NCBI GenBank assembly: GCA_031551485.1
Contig: JAVBNO010000012.1
Span: 1 to 20,790, forward strand
Direction: 5' to 3'
Source: JAVBNO01 sp031551485
Lineage (GTDB): Bacteria; Bacillota; Clostridia; Oscillospirales; Ruminococcaceae
DNA length: 20,790 nt
Part shown: in pieces, positions 8,191-16,070 of the stretch
How the letters are laid out: the number at the start of each line of letters is the position of its first letter
Numbering within the stretch: position 1 is the first letter of the stretch
Notes under the pieces: generated by a model
Seen by the model: the letters and a program-made list of their open reading frames with translations, nothing else
Database searches by the model: none
What the model was told of the DNA's origin: nothing
Program-made: the position numbers and the translations under genes

Positions 8191-9132
8191 TTGGATATTG
8201 TATTTATGGGGACACCGGAATTTGCCGTGCCCTGCCTGAAAGCCATATGGGACGCCGGCCACAGGGTGGTGGGCGTTTTTACCCAGCCGGACAAGCCCGC
8301 CGGGCGGGGATACCGGCTGACGCCACCGCCGGTGAAGGTGCTGGCGGCGGAACAAGGCATTCCGGTTTACCAGCCCCCCAAGCTGCGGGATGGCGAGGTA
8401 CTTTCCATTTTGCGGACCCTTTCCCCCGCACTGATTGTGGTGGTGGCTTACGGCAAGATTTTGCCGCCGGATATTTTAGCGCTGCCGCCCAAAGGGTGCA
8501 TTAATGTGCACGCTTCGCTGCTGCCCAAGTACAGGGGGGCGGCACCGATACAGTGGAGCGTCGTCAACGGCGAAAAAGAAACAGGTGTGACCACCATGTA
8601 TATGGCCGAGGGGATGGACACCGGCGACATCATTGAGATGGCGGCAACGCCCATTGGCCCGGAAGAGACCGCCGGGGCGCTGCACGACCGGTTGTCCCTT
8701 TTGGGGGCGCAGTTGCTTGCGCACACCCTTGGGCTGGTGGAGGCGGGCAAAGCGGTCCGCACCCCCCAAGACGACGCACAGGCCACCTATGCCTCTCTGA
8801 TTCAAAAAGAGATGGGCGAACTGGACTTTGATAAACCGGCCGTGGCGCTTTATGATTTGATTCGGGGCTTTTCCCCCTGGCCCGGCGCATATACTTTTGC
8901 AGGGGGCAAACTGCTGAAAGTGCTGCGGGGGGCGGTGGCGGCCGAAACCGGCCAAAACGCGCCGCCGGGTACAGTCAGCCGGGACGAAACGGGCCGCCTT
9001 GTTGTGCAGTGCGGCCGGGGGTTGCTGGCCCTTTTGGAGGTGCGCCCCGAAGGGGGCAAGGCGATGACCGGCGCCGAGTATTTGCGCGGCCATCCCCTTG
9101 GTGTTTTGGGTAAAGAAAAAAACAACGGATAA
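8191..9132 (+). CDS. fmt: Methionyl-tRNA formyltransferase
   Basis: Fmt transfers a formyl group from 10-formyltetrahydrofolate to initiator Met-tRNA. The 313-residue protein starts at a TTG (8191) fixed by AAGGAG nine bases upstream and by alignment of DIVFMGTPEFAVP with the family start. The catalytic triad is visible: Asn105 and His107 in INVHASLLPKYRGAAP, and Asp143 in GMDTGDI. The carboxyl tRNA-binding OB-like domain follows from about 205 (SLIQKEMGELDF, then RGFSPWPGAY). It sits 39 bases after def. About 130 bases without a gene separate it from the next cistron. Confidence 0.95.
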   Translation: MDIVFMGTPEFAVPCLKAIWDAGHRVVGVFTQPDKPAGRGYRLTPPPVKVLAAEQGIPVYQPPKLRDGEVLSILRTLSPALIVVVAYGKILPPDILALPPKGCINVHASLLPKYRGAAPIQWSVVNGEKETGVTTMYMAEGMDTGDIIEMAATPIGPEETAGALHDRLSLLGAQLLAHTLGLVEAGKAVRTPQDDAQATYASLIQKEMGELDFDKPAVALYDLIRGFSPWPGAYTFAGGKLLKVLRGAVAAETGQNAPPGTVSRDETGRLVVQCGRGLLALLEVRPEGGKAMTGAEYLRGHPLGVLGKEKNNG

Positions 9133-9265
9133 AAATGATCAATAAAAACAGCTTCAGCGCAATTTACAGGAGATAGAGAAGAACACCGCGCTGGATATGA
9201 TGTGGAACAGGGCCGCACGGGGCCGATGAAACAAAGAGACTGAATTGATTCTTGGAGGTACGGAT

Positions 9266-9976
9266 ATGGGCGGATTGATGACAAATGTAATGGCAGGAGG
9301 GTTTGACATTACCCTGCTGGTTTTGGTGGTGCCCGCCATGCTGCTTGGCCTGTGGGCCCAAAGCAAGGTGCAGTCCACCTTTCGCACTTTTTCCCAGTAT
9401 CGCACAAGCCGGGGGTACACCGGCAGGGATGTGGCCCGGCAGATTTTGAACGACAACGGTCTGCAGGATATACCCATTGAGCATATCCAGGGCAATTTGA
9501 CCGACCACTATGACCCGCGCGGCCGGGTGGTGCGGCTTTCCGACAGTGTGTACGACAGCCCCTCTATTGCAGCGGTGGGCGTGGCGGCCCATGAAGTGGG
9601 CCACGCCATCCAGCACGCCACAGGCTATGCCCCCATGAAGCTGCGCAGCGCCATTATTCCCATTACCAACATTGGGTCGACGGCGGCCATTCCTTTAATT
9701 GTGGTTGGGTTTGCCATTGGATTTGCCGGGCTGATCAACATTGGCATTATTTTGTACGCCACTGTGGCCGTCTTCCAGCTGGTGACGCTGCCGGTGGAAT
9801 TTAACGCCAGCAACCGTGCCCTGGCCACTTTGGAAGGCCGGGGGATGCTGGAAAGCGAGGAGATGGCAGGAGCCAAAAAAGTGCTGAGCGCGGCGGCCAT
9901 GACCTATGTGGCGGCGCTGGTGTCCACGCTGGCCACCCTGCTGCGGTTTGTGCTGCTTTCGCGGCGGCGGCGATAG
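9266..9976 (+). CDS. yugP: YugP-type membrane zinc metallopeptidase
   Basis: This 236-residue protein belongs to the neutral zinc metallopeptidase 2 family (PF04298). It has an amino-terminal membrane segment (about 10-30, ITLLVLVVPAMLLGLWAQ), the conserved SKVQSTF and YTGRDVARQIL region, and an HExxH zinc motif HEVGH at 109-113 within AAVGVAAHEVGHAIQHA. A hydrophobic stretch (about 130-175) and the sequence LPVEFNASNRAL follow, where a third metal ligand is expected. The last hydrophobic segment ends in RRRR. Substrates are unknown. The start at ATG 9266 is set by GGAGG seven bases upstream. Its place after fmt and before rsmB is conserved in many Clostridia. Confidence 0.9.
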   Translation: MGGLMTNVMAGGFDITLLVLVVPAMLLGLWAQSKVQSTFRTFSQYRTSRGYTGRDVARQILNDNGLQDIPIEHIQGNLTDHYDPRGRVVRLSDSVYDSPSIAAVGVAAHEVGHAIQHATGYAPMKLRSAIIPITNIGSTAAIPLIVVGFAIGFAGLINIGIILYATVAVFQLVTLPVEFNASNRALATLEGRGMLESEEMAGAKKVLSAAAMTYVAALVSTLATLLRFVLLSRRRR

Positions 9977-9993
9977 GTTGGAGCAAGGTGTTG

Positions 9994-10037
9994 CGGGGGA
10001 CGGTCCGTTGTCATGATGGATGATGGGGACCGCCCCG
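9994..10037. repeat. Imperfect GC-rich inverted repeat
   Basis: Between yugP and rsmB, cggggga-cggtcc (9994-10006) can pair with ggaccg-ccccg (10027-10037), giving about 11 base pairs with a two-base bulge and a 20-base loop. The loop contains ATG codons in frame with rsmB. Similar ggggacggtcc inverted repeats are scattered in some clostridial genomes, so this may be a dispersed repeat rather than a terminator; no T-run follows. Confidence 0.5.
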
Positions 10038-10084
10038 TTTCCTGTCATCGCACATTTTTTATTTTGTTACATAGGCGAAAGGGG

Positions 10085-11440
10085 ATGTTTGCCATCGCGG
10101 GGGAAAAAAGAGCCAAAGGGAACGTGACACAGGCGCGGCTGGCGGCGGCCAACGCCCTTTTGCGGGTGGAGAAAGGCGGATACTCCAATATTGTGATCGA
10201 CAACGCCTTGGGCAGTTGGCCGCTGGAAAAGCGGGACAAGGCGTTTGCCGCCGCGTTGTTTTACGGGGTGCTGGAGCGAAGCCTGACGCTGGACGCCGTT
10301 GTGGCGGCGTTGTGCCCCGCGGCCAAAAAGCTGCATGTGGCGGTGGTTGTGGCGCTGCGCTGCGGGCTTTATCAGCTTTTGTATATGCCGGGTGTGCCGG
10401 CGTTTGCCGCCGTCAATCAATCGGTCGAGCTGGTGAAAGAGCTGGGGCAGCCCCGGGCGGGCGGCCTTGTAAACGGGGTGCTGCAATCGTTTTTGCGGGG
10501 CGGAAAATCCATTCCGCTGCCCCAAAGTCCGCCAGCAAAGCGGCTTTCCATTGCTTACTCGGTGCCCGAGGATTTGTGCGCGCTGTGGCTTACCCACTAT
10601 GGCGAAGCGGCGGCGCGGCAGATGCTGGAGCGGTCGCTGGGGCAGCCGCCGGTTTACCTGCGGGTGAACACGACGAAAACGGACAGCGCGGGGCTGGCTG
10701 CGGCGCTGGCGGCAGAAGGCATTGCGGCGGCGGAAGGACCCATTCCTCACAGCTTACTGCTGCTGGAAGGGGTGGATTTGCGGGCATCGGCGGCTTATGA
10801 AGCGGGCCTTTTTCACGTGCAGGATATATCGTCCCAGTTGTGTGCTTTGGCAGTGGGGGCCCGGCCGGGCATGCGGGTGCTGGACAGCTGCGCTGCGCCG
10901 GGGGGCAAAAGCTTCACTTTGGCCGAGATGATGGAGGACAAGGGTGAAATTGTGGCCATGGACCTTCACGAAAGCCGTGTGGCGCTGGTGGCAAGGGGAG
11001 CCGAACGGCTGGGCCTGGGTGCGGTGCGGGCGGTTGTGGGGGACGCGAGCCAACATCACAAATCGCGGGGTGTTTTTGACCGGGTTTTATGCGACGTACC
11101 CTGTTCCGGCTTTGGCATCATCCGGCGAAAACCGGAAATTCGGTACAAAACCCTTGCGTCGGTGGCGGATTTGCCAAATGTGCAGTATAACATCCTTGAA
11201 ATGTCATCAAAATATATACAGGCCGGCGGGATGGTTATTTATTCCACCTGCACCCTTAACCCCCTGGAAAACGAGGAAGTCATCGCCCGCTTTTTGGTGG
11301 CACACCCGGATTTTGCGCCGGGCGTTTTGCCCGAAGCGCTGGGTGGCGGCAGCAGTTGCACCCTTGGCATTGGGGGAGAAGAAACGCCGGACTGTGACGG
11401 ATTTTTTATAGGGGCAGTTGAAAAACGTGGACATGAATAG
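10085..11440 (+). CDS. rsmB: 16S rRNA (cytosine967-C5)-methyltransferase RsmB
   Basis: RsmB methylates C967 of 16S rRNA with S-adenosylmethionine. The amino-terminal NusB-like RNA-binding domain begins at ARLAAANALLRVEKGGYSNI, and the Rossmann-fold methyltransferase starts near 265 with LDSCAAPGGKS. The two cysteines of the RNA m5C mechanism are present: Cys340 in DVPCSG and Cys389 in YSTCTLNP. Start choice is weak: ATG 10085 has AAAGGGG immediately before it with almost no spacing, GTG 10124 is closer to where homologues begin, and ATG 10013 would extend the protein into an intergenic hairpin. The stop codon overlaps the start of rlmN. Confidence 0.92.
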   Translation: MFAIAGEKRAKGNVTQARLAAANALLRVEKGGYSNIVIDNALGSWPLEKRDKAFAAALFYGVLERSLTLDAVVAALCPAAKKLHVAVVVALRCGLYQLLYMPGVPAFAAVNQSVELVKELGQPRAGGLVNGVLQSFLRGGKSIPLPQSPPAKRLSIAYSVPEDLCALWLTHYGEAAARQMLERSLGQPPVYLRVNTTKTDSAGLAAALAAEGIAAAEGPIPHSLLLLEGVDLRASAAYEAGLFHVQDISSQLCALAVGARPGMRVLDSCAAPGGKSFTLAEMMEDKGEIVAMDLHESRVALVARGAERLGLGAVRAVVGDASQHHKSRGVFDRVLCDVPCSGFGIIRRKPEIRYKTLASVADLPNVQYNILEMSSKYIQAGGMVIYSTCTLNPLENEEVIARFLVAHPDFAPGVLPEALGGGSSCTLGIGGEETPDCDGFFIGAVEKRGHE

Positions 11441-12512
11441 ACAAGAGACAAAAGAAAAGCCGCTGGATCTGAAATCGTTAACTTTACCGATGCTGGAAAA
11501 AGCGCTCGGTGAGATGGGGGAGCCGAAGTATCGGGCGGGGCAAATTTTTACCTGGATTCACGCCCGGCAAGCCGGCAGTTTTGCGGAAATGAGTGATCTG
11601 CCGCTTTTGTTGCGGGAGAGGCTGAAAAACAATTGCCATCTGACGGTATTAATGGTAAAATTGATGCTGGAATCCAAACTGGACGGTACCCGCAAATATC
11701 TTTTTGCGCTGGAAGACGGCAACTGTATTGAAGCGGTGCGGATGAAGTACGCCCATGGCGACAGCCTTTGCATCTCCACCCAGGTGGGATGCCGGATGGG
11801 GTGTGGATTTTGCGCCTCAACAGTGGGGGGACTGGTGCGCAACCTGACCGCCGGGGAGATGCTGGAGCAATTTTACAGGGCGGAGGCCGACCAGGGGGCC
11901 ATTGACTCGGTGGTGCTGATGGGCATTGGCGAGCCGCTTGACAATTTTGACAATGTGCTGGATTTTATTTCGATATTGACGCATCCCAAGGGACGGAATT
12001 TGGGCGCGCGGCATATTTCCCTTTCCACCTGCGGGCTTTGCGACAAAATAGATGCGCTGGCCGAGCGAAAGCTGGGGCTGACGCTTTCGGTGTCGCTGCA
12101 CGCTGTGGACGACGCCACAAGACAGCGTATGATGCCGGTGGCCAAGCAGTGGCCCTTGGCAGAGCTGATGTCAACGTGTCGCCGTTATTTTGAGACGACC
12201 GGACGGCGGGTTTCTTATGAATACGCCATCATTGACGGCATTAACGACAGCCCCGATGCAGCCGAGGCGCTGGGGGCTTTATTGAAAGGGCAGATTTGCC
12301 ATGTGAACCTTATCCCCCTGAATGATGCCCGGCGCGGGTACCGGCGGGGCAAACGGGAAAATGTGGAACGGTTTGCGTCGATTTTGACGGCCCGAGGCAT
12401 AACGGCCACCATACGCCGGGAACTGGGCAGCGATATTGCCGCCGCCTGTGGGCAACTGCGCCGACAGCAGGCGGCCCAAGAGGCAGGGGAGCCGGACAGC
12501 GTAGACAAGTAG
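11433..12512 (+). CDS. rlmN: Dual-specificity 23S rRNA/tRNA adenine-C2 methyltransferase RlmN
   Basis: RlmN is a radical-SAM enzyme that makes 2-methyladenosine at A2503 of 23S rRNA and A37 of some tRNAs. The cluster cysteines are Cys120, Cys124 and Cys127 (CRMGCGFC). The two mechanistic cysteines are Cys113 (SLCISTQVGC) and Cys339 (AAACGQL). GIGEPLDNFDNV, SLHAVDD and NLIPLN are also typical. The usual STCGIVPKI reads STCGLCDKI here, a small departure. Starts at ATG 11433, GTG 11427 or TTG 11418 are all possible; the AGGGG near 11410-11415 fits the upstream ones better in spacing. All overlap the end of rsmB. Confidence 0.95.
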   Translation: MNRQETKEKPLDLKSLTLPMLEKALGEMGEPKYRAGQIFTWIHARQAGSFAEMSDLPLLLRERLKNNCHLTVLMVKLMLESKLDGTRKYLFALEDGNCIEAVRMKYAHGDSLCISTQVGCRMGCGFCASTVGGLVRNLTAGEMLEQFYRAEADQGAIDSVVLMGIGEPLDNFDNVLDFISILTHPKGRNLGARHISLSTCGLCDKIDALAERKLGLTLSVSLHAVDDATRQRMMPVAKQWPLAELMSTCRRYFETTGRRVSYEYAIIDGINDSPDAAEALGALLKGQICHVNLIPLNDARRGYRRGKRENVERFASILTARGITATIRRELGSDIAAACGQLRRQQAAQEAGEPDSVDK

Positions 12513-12541
12513 AACTGATTTTCCAGTAAGGAGAGAGGCCG

Positions 12542-13288
12542 ATGCTGAAAATTGTGGGTGCAACGGATATTGGCAGACGACGGGCCCAGAACCAGGATTT
12601 GTTCGCCAGCAAAGTCTTTGACGGGCGCTGCGGGTATGCTGTTGTTTGCGATGGCATGGGCGGCGAAAATGGCGGCGAAGTGGCCAGCAGCCTGGCCTGC
12701 GGCGACATCGCGCGGATATTGACAGACGGTTTTCGGCCCGAGATGGACGAGCGATCCATTAAGCTTTTGTTTACCACCGCGTTGGAAAGCGCCAACGCCC
12801 TTGTGCAAGAAAAGGCCCAAAACGATCCCAACTTGGAGGGGATGGGCACAACGGCGGTGATGACCATTGTAGTGGGCCAAGAGGTGTATTATGCCCACGC
12901 GGGCGATTCCCGTTTGTATCTGATTTCGCCCAAAGCCCAGACGGTGAAAGCGCTGACCACTGATCACACAGTGGTGCAGATGATGCTGGAGCGGGGAGAA
13001 ATTACGCCGGATGAAGCAAAAGACCACCAGGACCGGCACTATATCACCAGAGCGGTGGGTGTGGCGGCTCAGATTGAGCCCGATTTTGGGGCGTGCAAGC
13101 TGGAGGAGGGCGACATCCTTTTGTTATGCTCGGACGGCCTTTACAATATGGTAAGCGAAGAGCAGTTTTGCGCCTTGTGCCTTGAGGCGACCGGAAAAGA
13201 ATGTGCCAGCCCGTTTATTGACAAGGCCAACGAGATGGGCGGTATTGACAACATTACGGCGGTGCTCCTGTATGATATGGGCGCATAA
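12542..13288 (+). CDS. stp: PP2C-type Ser/Thr protein phosphatase (Stp/PrpC)
   Basis: This 248-residue metal-dependent phosphatase reverses phosphorylation by the PASTA kinase encoded next door. PP2C motifs are in order: GATDIGRRRAQNQD (6-19), VCDGMGG with Asp37, GDSRLYLI, TTDHTVVQMMLERGEIT, ITRAVG, LLCSDGL with Asp198, and GGIDNITAVL with the last metal-binding Asp. The usual NED reads NQD at 17-19, a substitution also common in clostridial members. It is cytoplasmic with no membrane segment. The SD AAGGAGAG precedes ATG 12542. The prkC start is 24 bases downstream. Confidence 0.94.
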   Translation: MLKIVGATDIGRRRAQNQDLFASKVFDGRCGYAVVCDGMGGENGGEVASSLACGDIARILTDGFRPEMDERSIKLLFTTALESANALVQEKAQNDPNLEGMGTTAVMTIVVGQEVYYAHAGDSRLYLISPKAQTVKALTTDHTVVQMMLERGEITPDEAKDHQDRHYITRAVGVAAQIEPDFGACKLEEGDILLLCSDGLYNMVSEEQFCALCLEATGKECASPFIDKANEMGGIDNITAVLLYDMGA

Positions 13289-13312
13289 AGCTGGGTTTAC
13301 GAAGGGAAGGTG

Positions 13313-15244
13313 ATGGCAGTGGACCGCTATATCGACAAAAAAATTGACGGCCGCTATATCATCAAGGAACTGATTGGAATTGGCGGCATGGCCAATGTAT
13401 ATAAAGCGGTGGATCCGGTGGAGAACCGGCTTGTGGCCGTCAAAATTTTGCGGGAAGAATATTTGGAAAATGAAGAGCTTTTGCGCCGGTTTCGCAATGA
13501 ATCCAAGGCGATTTCGGTGTTGTCTCATCCCAATATCGTCCGCATTTTTGATGTAAGCCTTTCGGACCGGATGCCGTCCATTGTCATGGAGTACATTGAC
13601 GGCATTACCTTGAAAGATTATATTGACCAGCAAAATGTGCTTTCGTGGAAAGAAGCCGTGCATTTTACAGTGCAAATTTTGCGGGCGCTGCAACATGCCC
13701 ACGACAACGGCATTGTGCACCGGGATGTGAAGCCCCAGAACATTATGCTGCTGGCGGACGGAACCATTAAAATTACCGATTTTGGCATTGCCCGTTTTGC
13801 CCGGGCCCAGTCCCGCACCATCACCGACAGAGCCATTGGGTCGGTGCATTATATTTCGCCAGAGCAGGCCAGAGGGGAAATTACCGACCAGCAGGCGGAC
13901 ATTTACTCGGTGGGCGTGCTGCTTTATGAAATGCTGACAGGGCAGCTGCCCTTTGAAGGGGAGTCGCCCGTTTCGGTGGCGCTTAAGCATATTGAGGCCG
14001 AGCCCAAGGCGCCCCGCACCATTAATCCGACCATTCCCGAGGGCCTGGAGGAAATTACCCTGCGGGCGATGGAAAAAGAAAAAAGCCAGCGGTATTTAAG
14101 CGCTTCGGAAATGCTGCGGGATATTGACGAGTTTAAAAAGAATCCTTCTATCAGCTTTGAATACAATTATATGGGAGACGGCGGGGCGGCCCAAAGCCGG
14201 GCGTACGACCGGGCGGTGGCCAAAACCCGAAGCAGTGAAAAAAGCGCTAAACCCAAACGGGCGCCTATTATCGCTTCTCTTTTGGGAATGATGGCGGCGT
14301 TTGTGTTGGCCTGCGGCATTTTTATCGGCATTATGCTGTACCTGAACAACCCCTTTCGGCGGGTGGCGGATGTGACGTTGCCCAACCTTGTGGGGCAGAG
14401 CTATGAAAGCGTGAAGGGCAGCAAAAAATACAGCGACTTTCATATTCAGGTGCAGGGCACCGAATACAGCGCCGATTATGAGCGGGGGGTCATTATTGCC
14501 CAATCGCCCGTATCGGGGCGGACGGTGAAAGTAAACTCGGTTGTGAAAGTGACGGTGAGCGGCGGGCCACCCGTGATTGCAATGCCCGACCTGACCGATG
14601 TGGAATACAATATGGCGGTGGAGCAGCTGACTAAATTAGGATTGGAAGTGGGCGACACCAGCGTTTTTTCCGACACGGTGAGCGAGGGTAACGTGGTGCG
14701 CACCGATCCTGCCCGAAACACCAACATTGAGGCCGGCAGCATTGTGACGCTGTATGTAAGCCGGGGCAGCAACCAGCGGATGGTAACCGTGCCCGACTTT
14801 ACCAATTTATCCATTGAAGAAGCCCAACGTATTTTAGGCGTACAAAAGCTGGAGCTGGGCGGTGTGACCGTGCGGGAAGACAGCACGAAGATGGACGGCA
14901 AAATTATTGCCCAGGACCCGGCGCCGGGAGGACAAATTCCCGAAGGCGACATGGTGAACTTTGTGGTGAGCTCGGGCGGCCTGACGGTGGAGGGGCTGAT
15001 TTTGCCGGTGGATTTGCCCCGGCATATCAACAGATTAATCACCATACAAGCTGTGCAGAACGGCATTGTCGTGCAGCAGGAGCAGCTGAATCCCAATGAG
15101 GTAGGCACCTGGAAACCCAGTTTTCAGGGAACGGATAAGGCCGATATCGGCATTTTGATTGACGGACGGCTGTATAAATCTTTTACACTGTATTTTGACG
15201 ACAAGACCTATACCCCCCGGGAAGATAACTCGATGAACTTTTAA
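13313..15244 (+). CDS. prkC: PASTA-domain Ser/Thr protein kinase (PrkC/Stk1)
   Basis: This 643-residue membrane kinase senses muropeptides or lipid II and controls cell-wall, growth and germination functions in relatives. The cytoplasmic Hanks-type kinase (about 9-270) has the Gly loop GIGGMANVY, the Lys in VAVKIL, HRDVKPQN (near 136-143), DFG (near 157-159) and an activation loop with several Thr/Ser. A basic juxtamembrane segment precedes one membrane span (about 320-344). Three PASTA repeats follow (about 348-415, 416-485, 486-556; DVTLPNLVG, IAMPDLTDV, VTVPDFTNL), then an 87-residue carboxyl region of unknown fold. ATG 13313 follows AAGGGAAGG; a GTG immediately before it is also in frame. 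Confidence 0.95.
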   Translation: MAVDRYIDKKIDGRYIIKELIGIGGMANVYKAVDPVENRLVAVKILREEYLENEELLRRFRNESKAISVLSHPNIVRIFDVSLSDRMPSIVMEYIDGITLKDYIDQQNVLSWKEAVHFTVQILRALQHAHDNGIVHRDVKPQNIMLLADGTIKITDFGIARFARAQSRTITDRAIGSVHYISPEQARGEITDQQADIYSVGVLLYEMLTGQLPFEGESPVSVALKHIEAEPKAPRTINPTIPEGLEEITLRAMEKEKSQRYLSASEMLRDIDEFKKNPSISFEYNYMGDGGAAQSRAYDRAVAKTRSSEKSAKPKRAPIIASLLGMMAAFVLACGIFIGIMLYLNNPFRRVADVTLPNLVGQSYESVKGSKKYSDFHIQVQGTEYSADYERGVIIAQSPVSGRTVKVNSVVKVTVSGGPPVIAMPDLTDVEYNMAVEQLTKLGLEVGDTSVFSDTVSEGNVVRTDPARNTNIEAGSIVTLYVSRGSNQRMVTVPDFTNLSIEEAQRILGVQKLELGGVTVREDSTKMDGKIIAQDPAPGGQIPEGDMVNFVVSSGGLTVEGLILPVDLPRHINRLITIQAVQNGIVVQQEQLNPNEVGTWKPSFQGTDKADIGILIDGRLYKSFTLYFDDKTYTPREDNSMNF

Positions 15245-15267
15245 CGGAATAAGGATGAGAAATCGAT

Positions 15268-15507
15268 ATGATAACAACTCGAATTTTGTTGGCGACCATT
15301 GAAAATGTGAAGCGGTTTGTAAACACGGTGAGCCGGTATGATTGCGACGTGGATTTGATTTCCGGCAAATATCAGGTGGATGGGAAAAGCATTATGGGCA
15401 TTTTCAGCCTTGATTTATCCCAGCCTATTACCATGCAGGTTGAGGACGACGAGCAGGCTGGTACCCTTTTGGCGGAGATTGATGACTTACTTGTGAAGGG
15501 ATCATAA
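15268..15507 (+). CDS. HPr-like protein lacking the phosphocarrier histidine
   Basis: This 79-residue protein matches HPr of the phosphotransferase system in its second half: VDGKSIMGIFSLDL puts Ser41 where HPr has regulatory Ser46. A beta strand (PITMQVED) and a final helix (AGTLLAEIDDLLV) follow. The amino half has no GLHARP motif and no histidine anywhere, so it cannot accept phosphate from Enzyme I as HPr does. Similar His-less HPr-fold proteins are annotated in many Clostridia, with no firm function known to me. AAGGATGAG precedes ATG 15268. It lies 23 bases after prkC and is followed directly by a terminator, so it is the last gene of the operon. A regulatory role, like Crh in Bacillus, is inference. 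Confidence 0.82.
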   Translation: MITTRILLATIENVKRFVNTVSRYDCDVDLISGKYQVDGKSIMGIFSLDLSQPITMQVEDDEQAGTLLAEIDDLLVKGS

Positions 15508-15517
15508 GAATAAAATG

Positions 15518-15548
15518 AAAAGAGTCTGCCCGTGGGCAGACTCTTTTT
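15518..15548 (+). terminator. Intrinsic terminator of the yicC-to-HPr-like operon
   Basis: A 13-14-bp stem, aaaagagtctgccc (15518-15531) with gggcagactctttt (15534-15547), has a tight loop and a T-run (15544-15548), ten bases after the HPr-like stop codon. This is a textbook rho-independent terminator. The second repeat array begins just beyond it. Confidence 0.92.
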
Positions 15549-15564
15549 GTATGGAAAAACCCTG

Positions 15565-15669
15565 TGGAGTTCGGTGGCGCTTTTGCGGTGAAGCAAAAAA
15601 GATGGGCTCTGCATCAAATAGAAAAATCGCAGACGTACAGCCGCTCCGGCAGATATATAGCCTGTCGCT
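15565..15669. repeat. Degenerate partial unit of the 253-bp repeat, array B
   Basis: This stretch aligns loosely with the back half of the unit: gcggtgaagcaaaaaagatg against agggtgaagtggaaaagagc, then aaatagaaaaatcgcagacg and tacagccgctccggcag. It appears to be an eroded 3' part of a unit preceding copy 3. The left edge is approximate. Confidence 0.6.
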
Positions 15670-15922
15670 TAGGCCGCGACGGGCCCATACTTTTTGACGC
15701 AAAAAGTATGCAAAAACATTTTCGGGGAAACCATATGGTTTCCCCACACCCCATCCTTAGGGCGAGAGCATAGGTGCACGGGAAACGCGCGGCCTGTGGG
15801 GAGGGCGGTTTTGGGTCTGGTCTGGGGTGCAAAGGGTGAAGTGGAAAAGAGCGCTGGTACTGATATCAATATAAAATTGGAGTAGACGTACAGCCGCTTT
15901 GGCAGGGATGTGGCATGTCGCT
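15670..15922. repeat. 253-bp intergenic repeat, array B copy 3
   Basis: This full unit has the same 253-bp period as array A, in the same orientation. The 11-bp stem catactttttg/caaaaagtatg is conserved with loop acg instead of gcg. The second hairpin (ggggaaacc, atat, ggtttcccc) is a complete 22-bp palindrome in this copy. Array B variants shared with copy 4 include tttttgacgc, a shorter T run, agagcataggtgcac and cgcggcctgtgg. It is non-coding: the frame with an SD-preceded ATG in array A is stopped here. Confidence 0.88.
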
Positions 15923-16070
15923 CGGGCCGCGACGGGCCCATACTTTTTGACGCAAAAAGTATGCAAAAACATTTTCGGGGAAACCACATGGTTTCCCCCG
16001 CCCCCATCCTTATGGCGAGAGCATAGGTGCACGGGAAACGCGCGGCCTGTGGGGAGGGCGGTTTTGGGTC
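15923..16070. repeat. 253-bp intergenic repeat, array B copy 4 (partial)
   Basis: This copy is nearly identical to copy 3 over about 148 bases, then ends in gttttgggtc at 16070. The last two repeat bases form part of the thiN stop codon on the minus strand (16069-16071), so the element abuts or slightly overlaps the end of that gene. Both hairpins are intact. Confidence 0.85.

Noticed and set aside
7132..8355. Minus-strand open frame of 407 codons across priA, def and fmt
   Set aside because: It spans three genes with clear catalytic motifs on the other strand; long antisense frames are expected at this GC content.
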